The notes under the pieces were generated by a model. The model saw nothing but the letters and a program-made list of their open reading frames with translations, was not told where the DNA came from and ran no database searches. From Hyaloscypha bicolor E (Eukaryota > Ascomycota > Leotiomycetes > Helotiales > Hyaloscyphaceae): 64,000 nt of DNA. The stretch is taken from NCBI RefSeq assembly GCF_002865645.1, contig NW_020194589.1:1720812-1784811 (forward strand), written 5' to 3'. Both the position numbers and the translations under genes were made by a program. Below are positions 35,958 to 47,175 of this stretch, piece by piece; the stretch's first letter is position 1; each line of letters opens with the position of its first letter.

Positions 35958-37212
35958 TCAGAACATCATGGCGATGATGGTCGAGATAACCATAATATTC
36001 ACACCGAGCCAAAGAGAATCGATGGCATCGGCAAAAGGGTTGTGCATAGGAGGGCACTCGCTCTTGCCATAGATCGTCTGATTGTTGGTCATGTTCGGAT
36101 GTTCGCCGAAGAATTCGGAGAACAGCGAACCCGGAGCGATCAGTTGGTCTGAAATCGAGCAGATTGCTCCTGGGGCAGAAGGGTCCTTGCAGCGCCTAGA
36201 AGCAGCTGACTGACGAGCAGGATCGGATGAATTGAAGTAGCCCTTTACGTAGCCAACCGTGCTGACAGCTCTCTGAAGAGGAGGACCTGCAGACCATCCG
36301 TGATCACCGTTGGACCATTGCGACAATATCAAGTGTCCGGGGCTGACAGGAACCGCAGCCGTGTTGATAATTGCCAGGACTTGACCATCACCGTAGTAGA
36401 TTACGTTTCCAGGAACGAAGTCAATGCGGTACTCGTGGAAGTTGTCAGTTGGATCGAAAGGGAGGTTGGCAACTTTCCAGTCCCCGCTCGCAGCAGAGGA
36501 GAAGCCTTGACGAGCAGATTGCTGAGATTGAAGGACGAGGTTCATCGGAAATGTGCCGTTCTGGAAGTTGTATTGATACGACAGGGCCTCGAAGTCGATC
36601 TCTTGGGAGTCGTTGTAGTACTGTAAATTAATTAGCCGTTAGTCTTCAATATGCGATGGGAGATTGCGAGAGAGAGTTGCTTACCCAGAAGAAGGACGTG
36701 CAGGTACCGGGTACAGAGGTCATCTTGATCAGAGCGCGGTAGGTGCCAAACAGAAGATCCTCTCGAACCGAGTTCAACTGTGCAACTTGTATAAAGCCAT
36801 TTTCAGGGATACCAGCGCCAACGCCGAGTTGAAAGCCTGGATCACCGCTCGAGACAGGTGGGCCGGTCCAGTTAGAAGAGTTGGCAATCGGGTTGGAGAC
36901 GATGTTGGCGCTGGAGAAGTTCATACTGCGAAATAGCATCAGCAGGGTGTTTTGACAGAGAGTCCATCAAGATGCTTACCCATAAGGACCACGAGCAGCG
37001 GAGGCAGAGATGTTGTAATTCTGACTCTTCCAATCGGTATCATCAAGGAAGTTCTTGTCATGAATCGCATCCGTCTCGATCACATCGGTACCGATGTAAG
37101 TGGTGGTGCCAGAGGTGGTGGAGATGGTCCAGGAGTAGCCACATTCGCAGAGAGCCTTAACGGATGCGGCCGAGAAGACGATCGTACCAAGGAGCATGTT
37201 GAGGGCATACAT
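35958..37212 (-). CDS. Secreted GH16 (Crh-like) glycosidase/transglycosylase
   Basis: Three exons, 37212-36980, 36925-36685 and 36620-35958, give 378 aa across introns of 54 and 64 nt (phases 2 and 0). Splicing restores ARGPYGMNFSSANIV and then SFFWYYNDSQEIDFE. The GH16 active site EIDFE sits at 165-169, with Glu165 as nucleophile and Glu169 as acid/base by family rule. A signal peptide starts MYALNMLLGTIVF and is followed by CECGYS. A hydrophobic C-terminus (VNIMVISTIIAMM) may be a GPI-anchor signal. Enzymes of this type act in the cell wall on beta-glucans or crosslink glucan to chitin; which one applies is not decided by sequence. Upstream in-frame ATGs at 37284 and 37275 would add 24 or 21 residues. 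The start is therefore uncertain. Confidence 0.88.
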
Positions 37213-40200
37213 GATCAGGAGTAAGGTCGTGGGTGCAGTAGCACGGGAAGATGCGGAGCGTACCACGAACAACATCGTAAACATACACCTCGATCAAATG
37301 GCCGGTCCAGAAGTTGATCTTGGTGTACTTCGGAAAGTCTGATTTATGAGTACCACGAGCGAAGATGAAAGGCATAGGCTGTCAGATCTGATGAAGCACA
37401 GGCATTCTATAAGAGAAGGAGCTCGTCAGTGACGTGTATGGAAACACGGATGGGAGAAAGATCGATGAGATCGCGAATGCTGGCAGGGAAGGTGGGAAGG
37501 GAGGGGCAGAAGAGATCGGTATTAGGTCGGATGGGAAGGGGCAGGTGCGGGGGGCGCTGTCAACACCCAACTGGAAGGAACGTGTACAGCAATGCCGTGC
37601 CATTTGGGGGGAAGGGGCAGCAGAGCATGCAAGCGACTTACCAGATGTGCAGATGTACTTGAGAGTTGTGGAGTCTAAAGCGCAAGGGGAGAAGGTTGGG
37701 AGGATGAGAAAATGGGGAGATGCGGAGATTTGTTGTGGTGGAAGTTTGGAAGGGCTGGTTTTGGAGTGTACCGCACTAGTCCTCGATGAGTCGCACTGCT
37801 CGGGCTACTCAATGCTGCGGCGAGGGGCCTCAATCAAATAATTTCTTGCCCTGCCTCAAGATTCCCGCAACCCTCACAGGAATAAACTCCAAGCTTTGCT
37901 CTGCTCCTGCCGCAATAATCGTGCCAGCTAAGTTACTGCGGGACTGTGCATTCAGCTAGCAGGGCTTCTTTGTTGAGAGTACTCGATACTCTTCCCCTCC
38001 TTCCAGAAACCTCATCCGCTCTCGTAACGGCAAATCCCCTTCCTCGGCACTTGCTATTCCAGCGTGGCTAACTTCCTGCACAGGTATCTCTTCTTTCAAC
38101 CGGTCGATCGATGAAGAAACTCCCTTTCCTCTGGTAGTCACGATCATTACACAGGCCAGGAAGAGCTCTCCTCCGAGGCCCTTTGAGGGCCTGGTTGCGG
38201 ATGAAACACGCTGAGACTATCAGAACCTGCTTGACAGCTGATACATACTTCGGGGCGCCGAAGCGCAATGGAGGTAGGAACTGGGAGCACATTTGGGCTC
38301 GATAGCAGAAAGGCCAACTGCCGTGCTCCAAAGATTCGAGTAGTAGCATTTCCATCACGCTACCTGGAAGCTACGCCACTACCGTCTCTGTCGTCCCTGT
38401 CAAGGTACTCGAGCCCTTCAAATCCATATTGAGAAATTGCTGACCTGAAGCTAAGACTAGAATCTTCTACTGCAGCTAAAGCTACCTCCGCGGGTACATG
38501 AGAAAGACAGTAGCATATTTTGTCGGTGTCGGCCAAGCAGTCTATCGGTCTTCTGGGTCTAATATATCAGATTGGCGTTGTCAACAAAGGAGTCTGACAG
38601 ACCCAAACATATGGCAGTCCTCAGCTTCGTGATCAAGTCTTCGGCTGGAAACTCTTGCACAATTCTGGACAGGATTCACGCTCAGAAATACTAGCAAGCG
38701 GAGAGGCAGGTATAACTTCTTCGATTAAAGAAGCACTGCTAACGAAAACTCTAAAAGTCTAGCAACTTCCAGCACACAATTCTCAGTGCAGATAGACAAT
38801 GCACAATGTCGCATGCCTAAAGGTCATTCGTCCAAGGAAATGCAGGTACGGAAAGGGAGATACCACTATTTGCTCTATATACAAAGCAATTCTACAAGCA
38901 GTTCGAGAACGCCCTTGACAAATTCGAATCGGCATCGACCAAATCAATGCAACAGCAAACATCCAAACCGACCCAGCGCGTCTCATGGCCACCTAGAAGC
39001 AGTTTACAAAAGACGGCAGACAGCACTTGCACAACTCCGTGATTTTATGACTGCCTGTCAAGTTGTCTGAACCGATCGCGACTGGCGCGTTCTACAACTG
39101 TATCTCGCTCATGGAACATGTTCGAGATGCTAAGGCTGGCTTCAACCGTTGGCATTCGAGCTCTTACGTTCCCGGGTCTATTTGGACTACTATGTCTACC
39201 CAAGACCTGTGGTCAGTAATTATCCTGAATCCTATCCTCGACTGACGTTCCAAAAAGCTTCGCGCGATTTTGGCATCCGCCATTAGTGTGCCGAGGCAAG
39301 TCTGGTACTGTACATCCGATTGGCTCGATACGCACGGGCCTGGGACTCAGGGGCTGAGGGACATTGCAACAATGGGCTTATGTTGGTTTTGAAGTTCAAA
39401 TTCGACTATCTTGTCTGCACCGTGACCAGAACCTACACTGGAGAATATACTGGGAGAGGATCGTTCTTGAGGCCTAGTCACTGATTCCCGCACCTGACTA
39501 CTCTTAGAAGAGGATTTAGTATTGCTTCTACACCAGATCTGTTGAAGATAAACTTGAATTTGTAGCGCAAACCGAGCTTGAAGTTTGTCGCTACTGGATT
39601 CTTGGAATTCCGAGGATCAAATCGTTACTGTGAGTAATGCTTGTCATTTTACTGTCAGAAAAACTCTTGCTGTTAGTTGGTTGAGACGAAAAGGCCTGAT
39701 CCTTGGGAGTTGGGAAGTTCGGGACACTGATTTCTATTATAGTTGCATTGGAGCTCGACCAAACTCTGGTTGGGCACGGGCATGCAGGAGCAGCAGAGAG
39801 AACTTTTTAGACCTTGAACGGCAACTCACTCGCCACCACCGTTGGTGGAAAAGTACTTCATGCTTCCGATCTGTTTTTCCTTCTTGCTTCAATATAGACG
39901 ACCCGAACAGGAGGGTGGGAAACTAAGTTCATGCAAAAGCTGAAGGTAGGCCTGAATTGCTCTACGAGGTTTTGGGAGCATATTTCAGAGAAGGGACTGG
40001 ATGGCACAAGCCTCCCCTACCTTGGTACGTGACATTTGTATATATTCTTGACTCGTACTTACCTCTTTTATAGACAGACACCTGATTCATGAGCTTACCT
40101 CGTGTATGGGGTTCGAATAACCAAGACTTTGCATCTAACTCCATAGATCCCTGCCCGAATTCCCGAATCTTACCATGGCGTTCTCCCATTTTCAAACACT

Positions 40201-40564
40201 TCTCCCATTCTGCAAGCTGTTTCGCAAGCTGTTTGCCACCAGCAGCAGAGTGCCTTCCATAAACCACAAGACCTCCTTAGATAGTCCCACGTGTTGCACG
40301 GACAAACAACTCATACTGTCAGCAATCTCGTTCCAAGTATCTACGAGGCCTTTAAAACATCTTTATCTTCCCATACACCAGGTCGGAGCAAAATTTGTTT
40401 CTCAATGGGTCCCCTCCCTTGCATTGCCGTTGCTACCCTCGGACAGTCTTCGATTTCTGCGTTCGAACCACCGGCTCGTCGTTTCGAATCTACTCCAGAC
40501 GAGTAAACAGATAAGGTATGTGACGTCCGTATGCTAATGCATATTAGCTCGCGCTGAAGACGAG

Positions 40565-40607
<43 letters not shown>

Positions 40608-41765
40608 ACCACCGCCTCAGTATCTTGCTGATCACTGACCTGTGAAATGAATTTGCAGTTCGTTGAACATTTGAAGCTCTCGAAGAAGGCAGCAAACTCT
40701 ACCGCATAGCCCATGCTCAGCATTGCACCACTGTCCTCTGCGGCCTTCGACTTTTCAAACATCGAATCAACCCGCTTCGATCTCTCCCATCTAGGCAACG
40801 ACGCTGCCGCTCAATAGGCTTTTGAATAGTTGGAGAAGAGCCCGATAGTCGCCTCTTTCTCACACAGCAGAAACGAAGCATCTGGAGTCTCACCAGAATC
40901 TCAACCCTAATTCGGCCTGAAGATCTTTCCTGTTGGTTTTGTCTTATGACCAAGCAAAATCTATAAAGCAGGCCTGGATCTAAAATAGTGGAGGTCTTTA
41001 CGGACTCTTGGAGTGCTTGACAACCGCATGCCAAAGGTCCACAAAGACCTCCACCGTCTACGCTTTCAGTCCAAGAGAAACACAATGGGCAGAACGCCGT
41101 ATTGAATTGGCCCTGAAGTGGTCACGGAAAGGAGAACGGTCAAAAAGTAGATTATCCCTGGTCGCTAGGTACTATACCAATCGAGATGATTGAAGCATGG
41201 TTACCCTCAGGGATAGTAGGAGAGTGCAGGATGACCCGCAGCTAAGGACCCCCCAATTGACTGAATCGCCTCTCCGCGCTCTCGTTGGAATCTGGCCTTA
41301 GACAACCGCATCCGGAGAAGGATCCAAGAAAGTAATGACTGGAGAAACAATCTATCCCAGGAGTAGACCATCGTGGGTCTTTTGATGATGATCAATCAAT
41401 GGCGCGGAAGAATCTAGAATGATGTGTGGTGGGTCGAGGTGTGAGGAGGAAGGCAAGAGAAGCCCCAGTGGGGTATTCAACCGGTAGGATCAACGGGCAG
41501 TGCGGACAAAGCAACATCAGCTCACATTGTCGCGCTTCTTGCCAGGGTCAATCGTGAGATTCTAGAAAACTCTATCAATAGACCGAAATTATACCGGGTC
41601 TCGTGGCACTCGAGCCCTGAAATTGAGAAGCATGGCTTTGGCGCCAAAACCATGCACATCCAATGAAACCCTGGCGCCTCAGACAAGGCGGTTGATGACT
41701 GCCAAGGATGGCTGGTAGTATGGGCTTGGGCAACTATAGGATCTGCAAGTAGACATGCACTCGGC
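37213..41765. other. Gene-poor interval
   Basis: About 4.5 kb with no gene I can support. The GH16 5' leader lies at its left end. It is of ordinary base composition, so RIP decay is not obvious. It includes a 42-C homopolymer (40565-40606). Scattered short frames on both strands (for example 40175-40537 plus, 39585-39926 plus) lack domains. Confidence 0.5.
40565..40606 (+). repeat. Poly-C tract of 42 bases
   Basis: An uninterrupted run of 42 C on the plus strand, flanked by unique sequence. Such a run is either a real G-tract or a sequencing or gap-filling artefact, so its exact length should not be trusted. Confidence 0.95.
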
Positions 41766-42176
41766 ATGGTTGACAGCTCCGTTCGCATTGCGAAGGTCAC
41801 CGAGGGCCAACTGAGGAGAATTCGGACAGGCTACGACCGAATGCCAATTCTAATTTTCAAGAATCAACCTCAAGGATTCAGCGCCAGTGTCCGATTACTT
41901 GATGAGGAGATTGAGCAGTTGGAGTTTCTTCTGCAGAAGCGTCAGTTCAGGGGCAAGATGAAAAATCCAGACATGGGACGGAGGCAGCAGGGGCAGAAGA
42001 GAATGAAGGTGATCTTGGAGACGGGGAGGAATGGAATCAGCGTCGGAAGCAAGGAATCTCGGGAGAAGTTGAATCAGGCAGGACAGAATGGAGGAGATCC
42101 TGCTAAGCGCGGCCGCCCTGCCAGGGCCAAAAAGTCAAAGGAGCAAAAGACAATTGAGGAGACGAGATTCGCTTGA
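41766..42176 (+). CDS. Hypothetical small basic protein
   Basis: A 136-codon frame from the ATG at 41766. The middle (LLDEEIEQLEFLLQKRQ) could form a short coiled coil. The C-terminal third is very basic and holds GDPAKRGRPARAKKSK, whose KRGRP core looks like an AT-hook. I recognise no family. The ATG lies in a short repeated motif (ATGGTTGA context) that recurs at about 42430 and 42610, and flanking DNA is gene-poor, so this could be a decayed fragment. Nothing supports transcription. Confidence 0.3.
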   Translation: MVDSSVRIAKVTEGQLRRIRTGYDRMPILIFKNQPQGFSASVRLLDEEIEQLEFLLQKRQFRGKMKNPDMGRRQQGQKRMKVILETGRNGISVGSKESREKLNQAGQNGGDPAKRGRPARAKKSKEQKTIEETRFA

Positions 42177-42946
42177 GCAATGCGATGGATTTCGGACTCG
42201 ATGAGGATGCTACTGGGTGTTTTCGTGAGCGGTTTGTCAAAGCATCACCAGAGAGACCAAGTGATGGATGACTGCAGAGGATGGGGAACTGTATAGCTCC
42301 CCTCCTCAAGATGCAGAACCCGGACTCCCAAATCAAGACACATCAATGCTCTCGCTGCGGGTTCTGTTGTTTCTGACAAAGAGTACTGCAGGCCTATGCA
42401 GAATTTTGCAAACAGACTTGCACTCAGCATGGTTGACATTACAGAGCGCCAGGATTTCCATGCCGGAGCTTCTCCAACAACAGTCAGATCCTCCAAGAGA
42501 AGGCCCCGGGTCTGCGAACGACCAGTACCAATGTCTGAAATTTGGAACCTGGTCAATCGGACAAAGTTGGAGGACGAAGAGTTGGATGTGGAAACAGAGT
42601 TGCACTCAGCGTGGTTGATATCACCGTTGCCGTTCTTTCCGTCGTCTGTACGATGTGGAGTCGAAATAGGCTTGGCTTTTCAGAGCACAGCAAAACATCG
42701 GATTTGTAGAATTAGTCACAATATTATGATATGTCAACGAGAGCTCAGATTCCAGGAGAAAACGGACTAATAGCCTCACTACGACTGATCAATTGCTCAT
42801 CACCGATGTCACCAATATACCTGATATAATTCAAGGCGGTCTAATGCAAGGCATGGTGATTGATTAATTTGAAGTTCTGCGCGTTTGTCCCTACAGTTTA
42901 ACAATATCGTCTCTGAAATCAATACCTGTCCTCAGGTCTGGCGCCT
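42177..42946. other. Intergenic with short dispersed repeats
   Basis: About 770 bp without a supportable gene. Two further copies of a 17-20 bp motif (TGCACTCAGC-TGGTTGA) seen at 41755 occur at about 42419 and 42600. Confidence 0.4.
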
Positions 42947-44438
42947 TTAACAAACGTGATATTTTCTCATATCACGCCCGTCCTCGCCGGTCCCCTCACC
43001 TTCGTCCTCTCCTACGTCCCGTTCCAACTTCGCCAACTCCGCGCCCGTGACTTCCTTCTCGAACTCGTTTGGAAAGAAATCTTCTCGAATCTCAAGGGAG
43101 AAAGTGTGCATTCTTGGGAGGCAAACATCCACTAAATACCTTCGCAACGCATCGCCGGTCTCGGTATTCTCGTATACGAACCGGAGCGACTTCACCTGAA
43201 TACAATTTTCTAGTATCCTCCGCTCGTCTAACATGTTAATGGCGTCGTTTTGTAGCTGCGCCATGCACAGTCTTTTAGCAATACCCAGAGTCCTATGAGT
43301 CGGTGCTGATATGCCGGTTGCCCATACTTGTTGAGGAGTGACTGCGTATAGAGCCATTGAACGAAGAGCCCAAAGACTTCGGGATCAACATCTGTTAGAC
43401 ATTCCGGTGTTGACGCAGCCTGCATGCAAAATCGTAAGAGTATCGGGCAGCGGTACTGGAGGAAGTCCCGATAAACATCGAATGTATGCGGTCCAAGAGG
43501 AATACGAACGAAGCCGGAAAGTGGTTTCCTATCACAGTTGGCCGAGTTTTATTTTAAAAAGGATGTGTACTTACAGGAAGGTCGGTCTCTCGGTCTGTGA
43601 AGGAGAGGGAAAAGAAATTGCAAGTGCATCATCCTCTGCCTTGCTTAGAACATGGTCGATTGTCTGGGAGAAGGCATCTTTAAACTCGCTCTCCTTCCTT
43701 TCAAATTCTTTCACATCTTCCATGGTCACTTCTTTGCAGCCCTCAATCCTAGGTAGATAAATAAGTTTGTTCTCTTGCTCCGCATGACCTCGGGAGGTAG
43801 AAGACCATGAGCCCCGCTCGACATTGCATCTTTGCGAGGCCTCGAAATCTTCGTATATATCACGGATGTGCAACACCGGCTTCTTTCTTCCTCTTTGATT
43901 GGATATCTTTGGCTTCATTAGTGGTCTCTTAGCTCGTTGGATTTTCGCCACAGGAAGACGTCGCCTCGCAGTGTGCCGTGTTTGACTCCTGTACTTGTCT
44001 CGCTGCCGTTGGCGAAAGTTTTGTATCCACTCTTGATTTAATGGTTGAAGTTTCGTTGAGTGACATGGGATAGTAGAAGTCTGACACGGGGAAATTGCAG
44101 GTTTGGTGAAATCTGAAGCAGGAGGACTCGACTGAGAATGACCCCTAGAATCTGGTATCAATGGCATCTCTGGGGGTGAGTACTGGAGGGAAGAGGCGCT
44201 CTAGTTTCAGTGGCCCCTTTGTTTTGTCTTCTGCTAGAAAATGCGTGGTGCGGTGAAGCTCGCTAAGTGCGGAGTCCTGGTCTTTTGATAGCTTGCGAGG
44301 TTCTGTTGGCGGCTTTGTTGGGGGCGGTTTGTCATCGCCATCATCACTGATACCAGTCAAATCAATAGTGATGCGTGTGGCTCTTTTGATTTGATGTCCG
44401 GTATGTGATTTCTTTCGAGGAGACACTGGATGGTCCAT
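42947..44438 (-). pseudogene. BTB/POZ domain protein gene with two frameshifts
   Basis: An ATG at 44438 (MDHPVSPRKK) opens a polar N-terminus including ATRITIDLTGISDD. Near 44150-44200 the frame must shift by one base to continue as PLIPDSRGHSQSSPPA and the basic region after it. A 46-nt intron (43529-43574, GTAAGT donor, phase 2) leads into a BTB domain: SGFVRIPLGPHTFDVYRDFL, then ECLTDVDPEVFGLFVQWLY and LIGLWVL. A second one-base shift at about 43277 is needed to reach AKRLCMAQLQNDAINML and the helical end (SLRFVYENTETGDALRRYL). Both shifts sit at clear family junctions, so the gene is broken unless the assembly is wrong. An independent start at 44167 would remove only the first problem. 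Confidence 0.7.
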
Positions 44439-47175
44439 TGGAACAAACAATGAAGGTGAAGGGATTCGAGACAACAACCTCCTGATATTCTGAACTAATG
44501 AATATGTGCTCAATGTTCCAGGAGAATCTATTGTTGGTGCTCTTGGAAGCTGAGGTCTCTCCCTGCTGAGTGGAGCGCGAGTATGAGAGAGAGGAAAGGA
44601 ATTGAAAAAGAGAAGGCGCAGAAGCTTAAGCGAGGACAAGATTGCTTGGGGATGTGATGTGAAGTGAAGTGAAGTAGAGTGAGATTCCCTTGAAGTTGAA
44701 TTTTTGCGACTTGTCTGAAAAAAGAACTGACTCGTAGTCTGAAGATGAAAGTTGGCTATGTCAGTCTTCTCTGAACAAGGTGAAGGACGAGGAGTTGGTA
44801 ATGCATTAGGTTCGGGCAAGACTGAGACTATGTATGTTGCAAACTTTGATACAATGAGAAAGACGGCTTTTGTTATGCACTCTGGGGAGAAGCAATATTC
44901 TATCTGGCATTGGAGTTATTCTTGGTAACGTCGTTCACAGGGATGAAGTTCGAAGTGAAGATCGAAGACTACTCGGTTATTAACTCTGTTGGAGTGAAGA
45001 GGTCCATTTTCTGCCCTCTCAAGTGAACTCCCCGAGCTTTCTTGTCTCTTATCCATGCTCACACATTAAGATAAACCTCCCACAGATGGACAAATTTCTA
45101 CCAACTTGCCATAGTGAACATGAGAGAATACCATTTCTCTCGGACTCAAGGCACACATGCGAAAGAGCCAAAACAAGTCTGAATTGGTACCTATCTCGGC
45201 CCTAGCGGTATGCTTCTGGTACTATCACCGAGGAGATTGCAATTCTCTCTGCCTCTCTGGAGAGAACAGAGCCGACGAAGTCAACAACGACCACGTGACG
45301 AATACACGTACTCCATAGGACCACCCCACCGCTCCCAACGAGCTCCAATTTCCGATGTGGCCTTCAGAGCCTAAAAGAAGCGAAATCCTATTACAATCGA
45401 TCAAAGATTGTATTGTTCAGTTGATCTCTCCCATACCCGTCTGCAAAGATGCTAAACCAACCCCCTCCCCTCCTCTCCCCTTCCAACGCAAAGTGGTTAA
45501 AACTTCAAAACTTAGTGCGTCTGGCTTTCCAAAGCCCTGGTCCGAGAGGATTAGGGTGATTGGTTTTGTCTTTTGGTTTTTTTTGGATTACCTTTTTTAA
45601 TGTGGACATTAAGCGAGCTGCCCCTTTTCGCGTGGAGAGGAGTTACTGCATGAAGGTGAGATCAGGCTTGCCTCATTCAGCCGCGAAACACCTCCCGAAA
45701 CATCCATCCAATTTACCCAACCCCTCCCAACCCCACCACACCGCAGTTCGTCCAAGATCAAAAGCTTCGCCATGCTGGAAATACCCGTCCCGTCCTGTGC
45801 ACATGGCTCACGCCGTCCAAATGCGAGGATAGAATACCAGACACGAGCCCTCAAACCCACATGCCTGCCACATCAGCACTCGCTCCTTGCAAACCTAAAA
45901 TCGGCCTCACTCTTACCCCGCCAAACTTCTGCACTTCCACCTCACAAGAAAACCCCCGCCAAAGCAAGAGTAACAAGCATCGAAAACCAAGAAGGGACAG
46001 GCCCCCCCCACCCATTTGTGCAAAAACTCACCCAATGCGAATGCCAACGAACGCCAACACCCAACTCCCGCTCTCCGTCCGCGAGCCTCGGCCCGCTGCT
46101 CCCGTGGGCACAGTTCTGAGCGATATCTTCTTCCAAGCCTGGCCACTTTCACCCGCTACCGCCATCCCCACATCCAACCGTGTGGGCCGTCCACCTCACA
46201 TGGCAGACCAGGATGCCCCGCCGACGCACGCCGCGGACTGCGGTCTAATGGTTCAATGGAAGCCACGTTCCACGAGACCACCTCATATTGTACCTCGCCC
46301 ACCCACTGCAGAGAACCCCCAATTAGCCGCGGTAGATTCGCCGAGAATGTCCGTTCCCAACCATTTAACCAGGGTAGCAATGGAGGGGATGCAAGCTCCC
46401 AGGAAGGACGCGTTTGTGGGGATATAGATTGTTTGACTGGGGAGGGAGGTCACATCTTTACTTGATGGCGACATGGAGCTGCCTTTGGGCTCCAATCCAC
46501 CCGAAAATCCTATGCTTCTTGTCATATGCCTTTCAAGAAGCGAGAGAAGAAGGTCAGCTGATGCCCAGGTTCCAGGCGCGCTCAAGTCCGTAGAGGTGAA
46601 CCACTTTTTCATTCACTGATATAGGAAAAAAGAGAGCATCGGTCGTGAGGTCTGCGGAAGATCTGATCCGTGGATCTTCTATTTGTTATTCAAGATCAGA
46701 CCCTATTAGAGCGCCTAAGTTTGCCTATGTCCCCAGAATATCCTGGCAATTAAACTCCATCGTGCGCCATTGCGACTGTACCTTCGGATTTGAGATGTGG
46801 CATTTCCCAGGAGAAAGCTTTTGCATGCCACATACGTGATCTTAACGCCACATCTCGCCTTATGATATATCCTCCTGCAATAAAACCACTGGGATAAATA
46901 AAAAAGCACGACCCAAAGACATCTATGAGGGGTGTATGGGGAAAAGTTCGAATAAATGTTATGTAAGCCGAATATGCTGGTTGAATATGATGGGTATCGA
47001 TCGGATGATAACAAAGCTGTGTGGTGGCACCGAAGGCGATTTGGGGATCGTCTTATGTATATCTGTACCGGATTTAGGGAAGCTGGTATATGTGTCATGT
47101 CGTCGTCAAACATCCCCTTCGGGGGTCGTAGCTCTTAGCGTCATGCGTGTACGGGTTGCCTTCGTTGACATTGGC
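44439..47175. other. Intergenic, BTB pseudogene upstream and RasGEF 3' flank
   Basis: About 2.7 kb. It contains a CT-rich stretch at about 45450-46100. Open frames in 45770-46470 on the plus strand and 46283-46612 on the minus strand have no recognisable domain and overlap one another, so none is called. Confidence 0.4.

Noticed and set aside
37157..37375. 72-codon minus-strand frame overlapping the GH16 start
   Set aside because: It is out of frame with the GH16 signal peptide and has no domain. It is best seen as 5' leader.
40100..40130. GGTTCGAATAA as a possible tRNA B box
   Set aside because: No matching acceptor, anticodon or D-arm around it.
40565..40606. Poly-C as a telomere or centromere sign
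   Set aside because: It is not TTAGGG-like and is flanked by unique sequence inside the window.
45861..46465. Overlapping Pro/Thr-rich plus-strand frames
   Set aside because: All frames are open at once in CT-rich DNA, which indicates composition rather than coding.
46283..46612. 109-codon minus-strand frame from an ATG at 46612
   Set aside because: No recognisable family, overlaps equally open plus-strand frames, and no intron or neighbour support.
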